Translations under genes and position numbers: made by a program
Part shown: positions 8,102 to 15,384 of the stretch, one piece after another
How positions within the stretch are numbered: the first letter of the stretch is position 1
Layout of the letters: every line of letters begins with the position of its first letter
Notes under the pieces: generated by a model
Database searches by the model: none
What the model saw: the letters and a program-made list of their open reading frames with translations, nothing else
What the model was told of the DNA's origin: nothing
Assembly (NCBI GenBank): GCA_028705495.1
Contig: JAQWDK010000001.1
Location: forward strand, 95,228 to 159,227
Length of the DNA stretch: 64,000 nt
Direction of reading: 5' to 3'
Origin: Eubacteriales bacterium
GTDB taxonomy: Bacteria; Bacillota; Clostridia; Oscillospirales; CAG-382

Positions 8102-8497
8102 TCAACCTCCTGTGATAAGCGACAGAATTTCCTTCGCGAAGGTGATAATGACACCGCCTGCGAGGGTCAGAAATCCGTTGGCTCGCTGCGACGGGTCATG
8201 ACTTTTCAGCGACAGACCAATCTGCACGATACCGAAGCCAAGCAGGATAAGTCCAATGGCGCGAATCAATCCGAAGATAAAGTCGCTCAGGTTGTTGACG
8301 ACCGTAACCGGGTCGTCGGTAGCGGCGAATGCCGTCATACCGCAGGTTAGAAGCAGTGTCAACGCCAGCACGACGGCGGCGTAGATATGGAATCCTTTTT
8401 TAGCGTCTCCGCTCAGGGTAGACGGGCTTGTCGTCTTGGGGTTTGGGTTTCTTTCGGGGCTGCCCTTGCGCAGCAGCTTGCTTAAAAATGTTTTCAT
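8102..8497 (-). CDS. VirB2/Maff2-like conjugation pilin
   Basis: Small membrane protein, probably the pilin-type subunit of the conjugation channel. A signal-like segment (AAVVLALTLLLTCGMTAFA) ends in an AFA cleavage-like site; the mature part has two more hydrophobic helices (FGLIRAIGLILLGFGIVQIGL and LTLAGGVIITFAKEILSLI) joined by the loop SLKSHDPSQRANG, the Maff2/VirB2 layout. ATG 8497 has AAGGAG ten bases upstream, but this start makes the gene overlap virD4 by 98 bases; a later non-ATG start near 8390 remains possible. The stop overlaps the start region of the next gene. Confidence 0.7.
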   Translation of the reverse strand: MKTFLSKLLRKGSPERNPNPKTTSPSTLSGDAKKGFHIYAAVVLALTLLLTCGMTAFAATDDPVTVVNNLSDFIFGLIRAIGLILLGFGIVQIGLSLKSHDPSQRANGFLTLAGGVIITFAKEILSLITGG

Positions 8498-10316
8498 TGT
8501 TTTTATTCTCCTTTACATCAAACAAATTCTCTAAATCCGTTTCGGAATAGAGTACATAAGTGGTTGCCTGTTCCTCCGGCGTTTCGGGTTGACTGTCGGG
8601 CAGCGCAGCCGTCCGCATAAACTGCAATGTGCCGCTTGAACGGATTTCCTCACCGTGGTCATAGGCTTTGCCATTTCCGTCCGTGGTCGCGCCGACGCAG
8701 GGATGGCGCAGAATATCGAACTTTTCGTCCTGAATCGGGCGTTCACCACGGATAAACAGAAGGGCGAATCGGTTATCCAGCATCCGAACCTCGTCCGGGG
8801 TGAGAAGCTCACGCCCGCTGTTTTGGAAGTTGGTGCTGTAATTGCCGTTTCGCCCGCTGGATCGTCCGAAGGTGTTTGTGTCGATGGTTTCTTTGCCTAA
8901 AAGCTCAGAAACGTATTTGTGTGTAGATTGCTCGTTGCCGCCCAAATAGAGAAACTCATCGCAGTTGCCGATGATACTCTCGTGCTGTTTTTCAAACAAC
9001 GCTTTTAATTGCGCCAGATTTTGCAAGATAATCGACACCGACACGCCGCGCGAACGCATGGTGGACAGGTCTTTTTCAAAGTCATCAGGGAGCGCAACAT
9101 TGGCGAACTCGTCCATGATGAAATGAACATGCATGGGCAATGCGCCTTTGTGAACATGGTCTGCTTGATAAAACAGGGTTTGGAATAGCTGTGTGTAGAG
9201 GATACTGACAAGGAAGTTAAAACTGGTGTCGCTGTCGGGAATGATGATAAACAGTGCTGTTTTCTCGGTTCCCATTTTCACAATTTCCAGCTCATCCGTA
9301 GAGGTTAGCTTCTCCATTTCCGAAAGATTGAACTTCTCCAACCTTGCAGCAAGTGTTATCTGAATAGATTTAAGGGTCTTTCCCGAACCCTTGCGGTAGA
9401 GCTTGTAATACTTGACTGCGATATGGTCTGGTTCCTCTGATTCCAAAATGTCAAACAGGTCGTCTAGCGGAGAGCGAAAATCCTCATCGTCCTCTCGTGT
9501 GTCGGCCGCTCGGAGCATCTCCATCACCATGCCGAAATTTTGCTCATCGTCCGGCGCTTCATGGCGAAGGTAAAAGATGAGCGCGGACAGCAGCATGGAC
9601 GCCGAGTTATCCCAAAACGGATCTTGTGCCTGCGAACCTTTCGGTGTAGTCGCTTTGAATAGATTGGTGACAAGCTTCTGCACATCAGTATCGCTTTGGA
9701 GATAGACGAAAGGGTTGTAGCAGTAGGACTTTTCCATATTGATTAAGTCCAATACCCGCACCTTTACACCTTTGTTTTCCAGTAAATGTCCTGTGTCCCT
9801 CAGAATTTCTCCTTTCGGGTCGAGGATGACCATGCTGGAATTACACTGCATGACATTGGGTTTTGCGTAGAACCTCGTTTTGCCTGAACCGGAACCGCCG
9901 CATATCAGGACGTTGAGGTTTCGTCTGTGCTTTTTCACATTAAATCCCATACGGACGTTTTGCGTGAGCAGTTTGCTGTCGGCAAACGCTTTGCTCCTGT
10001 ACCGCCTATTTATGGTTGCCGCGTCGCCCCATTTTGCGGAACCGTGTTCCTCGCGTCGGCGGTAATTTCGCTTGGTTGAAAAATATATCCCGATACCAAA
10101 TCCGTAGGCGGCGATTAAAAAGAGGACAGTTTTCAGGCTGTCCCCACAAAGCGTTATTTGAAATGGATTGTTTAACGCCGCTGTTAGGTTTTGAATGATT
10201 TCGGGTAGACCGCCCGATATGGCTGGCGCAATTAACAGTCCCAGCCATACCGAGGGTATCAGCCCAAGCGCGGAAAGGAACAGCGTTTGCCGCAGGTTAT
10301 CTCGCGTCACCGCCAC
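8400..10316 (-). CDS. virD4: VirD4/TraG type IV coupling protein
   Basis: ATPase that brings the relaxase-DNA complex to the conjugation channel. 638 aa. Two N-terminal membrane segments (FLSALGLIPSVWLGLLIAP and TVLFLIAAYGFGIGIYF) precede the ATPase domain; Walker A is CGGSGSGKTRFYAKP (about residue 137) and Walker B is HFIMDEFANV (about 396), with NLAQLKALFEKQHESI after it, as in TraG/VirD4. The start may be GTG 10316 or GTG 10310; the latter is better spaced from AAAGG. It overlaps the 62-residue gene upstream by 20 bases and the pilin-like gene downstream by 98 bases. Confidence 0.95.
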   Translation of the reverse strand: MAVTRDNLRQTLFLSALGLIPSVWLGLLIAPAISGGLPEIIQNLTAALNNPFQITLCGDSLKTVLFLIAAYGFGIGIYFSTKRNYRRREEHGSAKWGDAATINRRYRSKAFADSKLLTQNVRMGFNVKKHRRNLNVLICGGSGSGKTRFYAKPNVMQCNSSMVILDPKGEILRDTGHLLENKGVKVRVLDLINMEKSYCYNPFVYLQSDTDVQKLVTNLFKATTPKGSQAQDPFWDNSASMLLSALIFYLRHEAPDDEQNFGMVMEMLRAADTREDDEDFRSPLDDLFDILESEEPDHIAVKYYKLYRKGSGKTLKSIQITLAARLEKFNLSEMEKLTSTDELEIVKMGTEKTALFIIIPDSDTSFNFLVSILYTQLFQTLFYQADHVHKGALPMHVHFIMDEFANVALPDDFEKDLSTMRSRGVSVSIILQNLAQLKALFEKQHESIIGNCDEFLYLGGNEQSTHKYVSELLGKETIDTNTFGRSSGRNGNYSTNFQNSGRELLTPDEVRMLDNRFALLFIRGERPIQDEKFDILRHPCVGATTDGNGKAYDHGEEIRSSGTLQFMRTAALPDSQPETPEEQATTYVLYSETDLENLFDVKENKNNENIFKQAAAQGQPRKKPKPQDDKPVYPERRR

Positions 10317-10485
10317 GAACCTTTACTTTTTTTGTTGGGGCAGAAAAGAGTTCTTCGATGAGGTCGTCCACCGTGTTGGTGGATTTATCCTCGCCAATCC
10401 GTTTATTGCGCAGATCGTTGAGCGCGGTCAGAACCGCGCCCTGTTCGGAACGGTCAAGTTCAATGACTTTTACTTCTTCTCTCAT
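10297..10485 (-). CDS. Small conserved ICE protein, 62 aa (paralogue of 37867-38037)
   Basis: Function unknown. The sequence MREEVKVIELDRSEQGAVL is followed by ALNDLRNKRIGEDKSTNTVDD, a helical segment rich in charged residues, and a basic end (KKVKVRGGDAR). A related small protein is encoded near the right end of the element (37867-38037), with ALTALRNRRIAEGKCIDTVND. The gene sits between the ArdC-like gene (4-base overlap) and virD4 (20-base overlap), so it is translationally coupled to both. Confidence 0.7.
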   Translation of the reverse strand: MREEVKVIELDRSEQGAVLTALNDLRNKRIGEDKSTNTVDDLIEELFSAPTKKVKVRGGDAR

Positions 10486-11429
10486 GACCGCGCCTCCTGC
10501 ATAGGAGCCTTTTTCTGCGGTTCAAGCACCTTTGACATACGGATGGCAATATCGTTTACCGTATCTCGGATGGTCTTGATTTCGCTGCGAACCTCCTTGC
10601 CGTCACGGTCGGCGAAATAAGCTGGTACTTCGGCGAAACTGTAACCTTTGGTATCAATGCCATACTTGGCGCACAACGTGTAGGACGCGGCATAAGCAGC
10701 AAAGCCCTTATTCTTGCATTGTAGGGTTTCGGTGCTTTGGTGGTCGAGTTCGGCATAAGCGATTTCCTGTGCTAAGCATCGAAATAGGCTATCCCCGTCC
10801 AGCCCGCGCACCACTTCAATCACATCGCGCGATTCGCTATAATGCGCTCCGTTCCCGTCCTGCAAGCTGTCCACCAGTTTAATGGTCGCGGGCGAATTGC
10901 TCATCAGCGCTTTGAGAAGGATGCGGATTTCTCTCGATACAGACGGAGTTTTATCTTTCATGCTCGTCTGTGAAATGTCGAACACCTTTTTGATATTCAT
11001 GCTCGTCTGTGAAATGTCGAACACCTTTTTGATATTCATGCTCACACCTGTGGTGCCGTCTTCGCGCTTATATTCCTTGCCTGGCTCGAAAATAGCAATG
11101 CCCGTTGCGCCTTTGTTTACATATTCGCCCTGTTCTTTCCAATGGTCGAAATCGCCGAGCCGTGTTGCGTCGGGTCGCTGGGCGAAAATTAGCAGGGTAT
11201 TCTGCGCCGAATACCGCTCAAATCGGGCAAGCGTATTCAGATACTGTTGAAACTTCCCGCCGTCCCCGGTAATCTCAGTTTCGGCTTGTTTCGCCATATC
11301 GGAGAGATTATCGCGCTCCTCTTTTTTCTTTTCCGTATATTCCTCATCGGAAAGCCGCTCCTGCGGCGGGTTGGCAGGTTCGGTTTCCTTTACATCCTCC
11401 ATAATGAGGTCATCATAATTCTCCGGCAT
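10482..11429 (-). CDS. ArdC-like antirestriction / ssDNA-binding domain protein
   Basis: Carries an N-terminal ArdC-type domain (about residues 45-150): FQQYLNTLARFERYSAQN, RPDATRLGDFDHWKEQG, NKGATGIAIFEPG. In ArdC this domain binds single-stranded DNA and helps incoming DNA escape restriction. The following zincin metalloprotease part is poorly recognisable; only AQEIAYAELDHQ resembles a degraded HExxH neighbourhood. ATG 11429 is chosen because AAGGAG sits ten bases upstream and it directly follows the pcfB stop; the longer frame to 11603 would overlap pcfB. A 39-bp in-frame tandem duplication repeats MNIKKVFDISQTS. Its stop overlaps the next gene by 4 bases. Confidence 0.75.
   Translation of the reverse strand: MPENYDDLIMEDVKETEPANPPQERLSDEEYTEKKKEERDNLSDMAKQAETEITGDGGKFQQYLNTLARFERYSAQNTLLIFAQRPDATRLGDFDHWKEQGEYVNKGATGIAIFEPGKEYKREDGTTGVSMNIKKVFDISQTSMNIKKVFDISQTSMKDKTPSVSREIRILLKALMSNSPATIKLVDSLQDGNGAHYSESRDVIEVVRGLDGDSLFRCLAQEIAYAELDHQSTETLQCKNKGFAAYAASYTLCAKYGIDTKGYSFAEVPAYFADRDGKEVRSEIKTIRDTVNDIAIRMSKVLEPQKKAPMQEARS
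10959..11036. repeat. 39-bp perfect tandem duplication within the ArdC-like gene
   Basis: Two identical 39-bp units start at 10959 and 10998; a third copy breaks off after 7 bp at 11037. The length is a multiple of three, so 13 residues (MNIKKVFDISQTS) are duplicated without a frameshift. No base differs between the copies, so the duplication is recent or sustained by slippage. Confidence 0.95.
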
Positions 11430-11430
11430 A

Positions 11431-12261
11431 TCAGCCACGCTCCTTATTCTTAGATTTATTTTTCTTTCCGCGACCGGGCGGCTGTTGGTGCTGTGGAACT
11501 GTTTTTTGCGTCTTTGGTTTTGCATCCGGCTCTGCGCGGTCGGGCTGTTTTTCCTCCCGCTTCTTAGCGTTCTGCGCCGTACGCTCCCGCAAAAACTCGC
11601 CAACAGACCTCGGTTTCTTAGTCACCCGTGTATCCCCTGCGGATAGCGATGGCATCTCTGAGCGAGGTTCGGACGGACGCTCGGCTCCGCTCCTCGCCGG
11701 GGTAGGGTTTTGGGGTTGCTCCTTTGCGGCGGTATCCTGCGCCTTATCCGCTTCCGGTTGGTCATTTGTCGGAACGCCGTCTTCACCGAGCAACTGATCA
11801 AGCAGCTTGTCGGCATCGTCACGGTCAAGCGTTTCGCGTTCGGTAGGTGTGGTTTCAACGGTTGCCAGTGGCACAGCGGCGAACTCCAACCTGTCCATAA
11901 TCCTGCTGATTTTGCTTGCGTCCTCGGCTTTCGCCATAACCTCAGACGTACCGTTTGGTGTGCCGCTTTTGTCTTTGAGTACGCAATAGACAACGCCGTA
12001 GCGTTTAGCTTCCTTTGCGAACTGCTCCAAGTCGCTGTTTTTAATGGCAAAGATTTTTGTTTCCTTGCCGCATTTCAACATATTGACAAGCCGTTCTTTG
12101 CCGCGTAGCTTAGTCTTGCCGTCCGTGCCGTCGCTTTTGAACGCGGCAAGCAGAAACGCCGCAATGTTCTTCGCACCGGAACCGACAATGCGGATGGCGT
12201 AATCAACACCCTCTAAACTGATTCTTACAATTTGTTCTGCTGCGTCACCTGAATTGGTCAT
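11431..12261 (-). CDS. pcfB: PcfB-family conjugation protein (DUF3801)
   Basis: PcfB-type relaxosome accessory protein that helps couple relaxase-DNA to the coupling protein in Gram-positive conjugation. The N-terminal 140 residues form the conserved domain (EQIVRISLEGVDYAIRIVGSG, KNIAAFLLAAF, FAIKNSDLEQFAKEAKRYGV, DASKISRIMDRL). The rest is a low-complexity tail rich in Pro, Glu, Lys and Arg ending in KKNKSKNKERG, probably disordered. It overlaps the relaxase stop by 17 bases and ends one base before the ArdC-like gene, in keeping with one operon for relaxosome and coupling functions. Confidence 0.85.
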   Translation of the reverse strand: MTNSGDAAEQIVRISLEGVDYAIRIVGSGAKNIAAFLLAAFKSDGTDGKTKLRGKERLVNMLKCGKETKIFAIKNSDLEQFAKEAKRYGVVYCVLKDKSGTPNGTSEVMAKAEDASKISRIMDRLEFAAVPLATVETTPTERETLDRDDADKLLDQLLGEDGVPTNDQPEADKAQDTAAKEQPQNPTPARSGAERPSEPRSEMPSLSAGDTRVTKKPRSVGEFLRERTAQNAKKREEKQPDRAEPDAKPKTQKTVPQHQQPPGRGKKNKSKNKERG

Positions 12262-13597
12262 ATCGGTTTTTCTCCTTCCTGTCTTGATTTAGAATTTGCT
12301 CTTGCCGCACTTTCTCGGTCTTATCCTTAATTTGCTGCGTACGGGCGGCAATATCGTCGCACAGCACCACCTCCTTTCGGACTTCGCCCATGCGGGTAGA
12401 CAGAAGTGATATTTGCTCTTTAACCTCCGTAACCGTCGCTGTATCTTTGGGACGGCGTATTTTGTTGCGAAGCTCCTGCCGCTGGTCTGTGAGCATGTCG
12501 AGTTCCTCGGTCAATTTCCCCTTGTATGAAAAAAGCTGTTCTGACGTATCAATCTGATGACGGCAGAGCAGCGTAATCTCCTTTGAGATTTTATCTATTT
12601 TCAGCAAGTCCTCCCGATAGAGAAAGTGGATTTTGGACAGCAGTCGCGGCTTATTTTTCGGTATTTTGCCGAGCAGATACAGGTAGTGAACGTAAAGAGC
12701 TCGAAACCCTGTGAGCTTCTTTGCGGTTTTCAGATTGCCCTTAAATTTTGCCGTCACAATCCTTGGCTTGGGTTTGGATTCAGGGAGTTTCGGTCTGCCT
12801 TGCGTCCGCATCCGCTTGATAATATTATCTCTGGAATACTCGTCGCCGAGCTTGGTGGGTAATCGAGAAAACTGTTCCTTGCCGGCTGGTCTGACGGAGA
12901 TATACTTGCCCAGCTTGACCTCGTACCCGCGCTTTTTCAGGTTTGCGATAAACTGGCTTTCAGTCATGCTCTGTGAAACGGCCTCGTCTACATCGGCTTT
13001 GAGTAACCCGCGCCATGTGGGACGACTATCGCGTTCGGCAACAATTTCGGCGTAATGCTTGGTGCGTCCGAACTTTGGCTTTTCGATGACCGACAGCTCA
13101 TATTCATGGCATAAACGGTCGGACACTTTTCGCATTTGCGCGTATGATTGTTTGCATGCGTGAAAGCGTTTTCCGTCAATAAAAGACGTGGAACACAACA
13201 CGAAATGATTATGGAATTTTCCTGTGTTTAAGTGGGTTGCGATGAGAACCTGAAAACGGTCACCCCATAACTCCTGCGCCAGCTTTACGCCGATTTCATG
13301 CGCTGCGGAAGCGGTCACTTCGCCCTCGGCAAACGCTTGATACCCGTGGTATGCCAAGACGCGTAGTTGTTTGTCGCTGAGTTTCAATGAATTAGACATA
13401 GCGGCATATGCCGTTTCTGGTTGGCAGTTCAGTCCCGTGACAAAATATTTCTGCTCGGTTTTGGCATCGTCCGCGGCGTATTTCAGCACATCGTGCAAAT
13501 CGCCGTATTGGGGATTTTCGGTTTTATCGGTGTTGACTACATAATCGACAAGGTGGTCGAGCCGCGAACGAACCGTCCATATTTTCGTGACTGCCAT
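12245..13597 (-). CDS. MOBP-type relaxase (mobilization nuclease)
   Basis: Nicks one strand at oriT, stays bound to the 5' end and pilots the DNA into the recipient. 450 aa. The N-terminal 200 residues are the relaxase domain: TKIWTVRSRLDHLVDYV opens it, TGLNCQPETAY follows, and the metal-binding motif reads HLNTGKFHNH (His 122, 129, 131 from ATG 13597). The C-terminal half is basic and helical, likely coiled coil. ATG 13597 follows the mobC stop by one base; a frame extending to 13645 lies inside mobC and is less likely. Downstream is pcfB (17-base overlap). The candidate oriT lies just upstream of mobC. Confidence 0.9.
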   Translation of the reverse strand: MAVTKIWTVRSRLDHLVDYVVNTDKTENPQYGDLHDVLKYAADDAKTEQKYFVTGLNCQPETAYAAMSNSLKLSDKQLRVLAYHGYQAFAEGEVTASAAHEIGVKLAQELWGDRFQVLIATHLNTGKFHNHFVLCSTSFIDGKRFHACKQSYAQMRKVSDRLCHEYELSVIEKPKFGRTKHYAEIVAERDSRPTWRGLLKADVDEAVSQSMTESQFIANLKKRGYEVKLGKYISVRPAGKEQFSRLPTKLGDEYSRDNIIKRMRTQGRPKLPESKPKPRIVTAKFKGNLKTAKKLTGFRALYVHYLYLLGKIPKNKPRLLSKIHFLYREDLLKIDKISKEITLLCRHQIDTSEQLFSYKGKLTEELDMLTDQRQELRNKIRRPKDTATVTEVKEQISLLSTRMGEVRKEVVLCDDIAARTQQIKDKTEKVRQEQILNQDRKEKNRYDQFR

Positions 13598-13598
13598 G

Positions 13599-13922
13599 TC
13601 AACCGTTATCTCGTGGCAAACATACCGCTGTGAGTTTATCGGCAACCGCCGTTATGTTGTCGGCATGATGTTTGAACAACGGCGTGTCGAGCAGCCCTTG
13701 AGCATTTGCCTTATAGGCGATTTGATGAAGATTGTTGCCCAGCGCCCGCACCTCTCGGATGAGTGCGTAGTAGTCGGCGGGCGGTAATTCTACCGGGGTT
13801 TTATTGTTGCAAAGGGTACGCACATAACCCTCGCGGGACATTCCTGTGCGCTTGACTTTTTTATCGAGAGCCTGCATTTCAGCTTTGTTCATACGGACAA
13901 TAAAGGCTTGAGTTCTGTTCAT
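13599..13922 (-). CDS. mobC: MobC-like relaxosome accessory protein
   Basis: A 107-residue DNA-binding partner of the relaxase. The N-terminal ribbon-helix-helix-like part (RTQAFIVRMNKAEMQALDKKVKRTGMSREGYVRTL) is followed by the MobC signature REVRALGNNLHQIAYKAN. Family knowledge: MobC proteins bind at oriT and help open it for nicking. It precedes the relaxase by one base, and a candidate oriT with two hairpins is directly upstream. Confidence 0.85.
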   Translation of the reverse strand: MNRTQAFIVRMNKAEMQALDKKVKRTGMSREGYVRTLCNNKTPVELPPADYYALIREVRALGNNLHQIAYKANAQGLLDTPLFKHHADNITAVADKLTAVCLPRDNG

Positions 13923-13939
13923 ATAGGGTTCCTTTCCGG

Positions 13940-14016
13940 CAGGGTTTCAGGGGCGCAGCCCTTGACAAGTCAATCACCATCAGGGGTGATTGAGCCTTTT
14001 GTGATATCAAAAGGCA
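13940..14016. other. Candidate origin of transfer (oriT)
   Basis: The noncoding gap upstream of mobC and the relaxase contains two abutting perfect hairpins: TCAATCACC/GGTGATTGA (13970-13993, 6-base loop) and GCCTTTTG/CAAAAGGC (13994-14015, 6-base loop). Before them is CAGGGGCGCAGCCCTTGACAAG, with the small dyad AGGG/CCCT. Inverted repeats beside a mobC-relaxase pair are typical of oriT. The nic position is not known; the hairpins lack the T runs of terminators. Confidence 0.6.
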
Positions 14017-14088
14017 ATGCTTGATAAGACGATAGACACTCCTAAAGCCTGCGCGTTTTTATTTCGGGTCATTATTTTGCCGTAAGTG

Positions 14089-14283
14089 TCAGCGTTCGTA
14101 ACCGCGCTCCCTCTGAACCGGAACAGCCTTAAAATCCACCCCCGTGAAATGGTCGGCGTCGAGGATATGATAGCCGTCAATCCATTGCTTATTAACAAGG
14201 CGCTCAGCCTCTATATGATTAGGTGCTTCTACATCCACTTCCATTTGAAGCGTTTCAGTAATGGTCACTTTATACTTTTTCAA
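14089..14283 (-). CDS. DpnD/PcfM-like small protein, 64 aa
   Basis: Small protein beginning LKKYKVTITETLQMEVDVEA, the signature of the DpnD/PcfM family, whose function is not established; members occur in conjugative plasmids and ICEs. The start TTG at 14283 is eight bases after AAGGAGG. The C-terminal part (DADHFTGVDFKAVPVQRERG) matches the usual layout of a short beta domain. A sister gene with a related first half lies 18 bases upstream (14301-14468). Confidence 0.75.
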   Translation of the reverse strand: MKKYKVTITETLQMEVDVEAPNHIEAERLVNKQWIDGYHILDADHFTGVDFKAVPVQRERGYER

Positions 14284-14300
14284 ATGAATCCCCTCCTTAT

Positions 14301-14468
14301 TTAATGGTGTTCGCGCCATTCCGACGGCTCAACATCAAAACTCACATCAAGCGTTTCTTGTTTTGAATAGGTTTGTTCCGCAATGCCGATTGCATCCTGC
14401 GGGTCATCTGCCAGCACCCATATACAACGCATGACCGTTTCAGTGATGTTTACTTTATACTCTCGCAT
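14301..14468 (-). CDS. DpnD/PcfM-like small protein, 55 aa
   Basis: Begins MREYKVNITETVMRCIWVLA, close to the start of the neighbouring 64-residue protein (KKYKVTITETLQMEV), so the two are paralogues. ATG 14468 is preceded by GAGGTGA; a longer frame to 14654 overlaps the primase gene and has no ribosome-binding site at its start. The middle (DDPQDAIGIAEQTYSKQETL) is helical. Role in the relaxosome or DNA processing is inferred from position only. Confidence 0.75.
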   Translation of the reverse strand: MREYKVNITETVMRCIWVLADDPQDAIGIAEQTYSKQETLDVSFDVEPSEWREHH

Positions 14469-14475
14469 TTGATTT

Positions 14476-15384
14476 TCACCTCGCTTCATTTCGTGATTTG
14501 TTGCGTTTATACCGCTCCGTATCCTCCCGCGCCGTGGATCGCAGAGAGGCACAGGCGGCTTTGGCTGTGCCCCGAAGATAATCCGACCGCTGGCATTTTC
14601 GTTTGTGTGCTTCGTCTTTCTCTGCGTAATAGTGACTTTGTAAAAACGCCGCAATCATCGCTTGCGGGTCGGCGTTGCACCAGTACGCCAGTTTGTTCAT
14701 CAGGGCTTGGTCGGACGCACTTTCATCACCGCGGCGCTGTTCGCCGTTCCAGCAGGATCGCAGAACAGGGTCTCTGAGTAGCCCTCGTTGCAAAAAAGAA
14801 TCCGCGCTTTGTGGTGAATCCACAGAATAGGATGGCGCAACGGTTTTCACCGGTTCGGACAAAAGATAGCGGTCGTGTATCCTTTGTAGTTCGGCAGAGC
14901 GGTTTTCAATGCGGCTATAATCGCCGTATAGATTGCCTGTCACGGTGAAATACCGTGCTTCGCTGTAAATCTCCACGAACCCGCCTTGCTTGCGGTGACG
15001 TTCGATATTGGCTGTATCGGCGGTAACAAAAATATGCAATCCATGACCGCTGGGGCTGGCCTCCGTGTAGGAAGCCAGCCTTTCAACAATCGTTTTTGCT
15101 TCGAGCTTGATAACTCCATTTTCGATTACATGGTCTAAATCCACGCCGTAAACACCACCGTCAAATTCATAACCGATGCCTGCGGCAAGCCCGCGCCGCA
15201 CACATTGTACAGCGTTTTCAAACGCGCCCCATGTGTCGGAAACACCGGACTTGGCGGGAATGCTCTTGAGCCGCAGCAAGCTTTCGGGTTGGAACGGTGC
15301 TTTAAGCGGCTCACCGACCACGCCCCACACAACCCAATTTGGCTTTCGTGTAAGCATATCGGGGATGTTGATATATTGGTTCAT
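14476..15384 (-). CDS. Primase-polymerase-like replication protein
   Basis: A 302-residue archaeo-eukaryotic-primase-like protein, probably priming DNA synthesis on the transferred strand. Visible motifs: GVDLDHVI (about residue 100, acidic metal-binding residues), SPSGHGLHIFV (about 122, with the S-G-H-G of this fold) and YSEARYFTVTGN (about 147). The C-terminal part (SDQALMNKLAYWCNADPQAMIAAFLQS) is a helical extension seen in phage NrS-1-like primases. ATG 15384 overlaps the stop of the giant methylase/helicase gene by four bases. Confidence 0.8.
   Translation of the reverse strand: MNQYINIPDMLTRKPNWVVWGVVGEPLKAPFQPESLLRLKSIPAKSGVSDTWGAFENAVQCVRRGLAAGIGYEFDGGVYGVDLDHVIENGVIKLEAKTIVERLASYTEASPSGHGLHIFVTADTANIERHRKQGGFVEIYSEARYFTVTGNLYGDYSRIENRSAELQRIHDRYLLSEPVKTVAPSYSVDSPQSADSFLQRGLLRDPVLRSCWNGEQRRGDESASDQALMNKLAYWCNADPQAMIAAFLQSHYYAEKDEAHKRKCQRSDYLRGTAKAACASLRSTAREDTERYKRNKSRNEAR

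Noticed and set aside
10482..11603. Longer version of the ArdC-like protein (373 residues)
   Set aside because: The extra N-terminus lies inside pcfB, is Arg-rich without a domain, and the internal ATG 11429 has a proper ribosome-binding site.
13970..14015. Two hairpins read as terminators
   Set aside because: No T run on either strand and they sit at the mobC-relaxase start, where oriT is expected.
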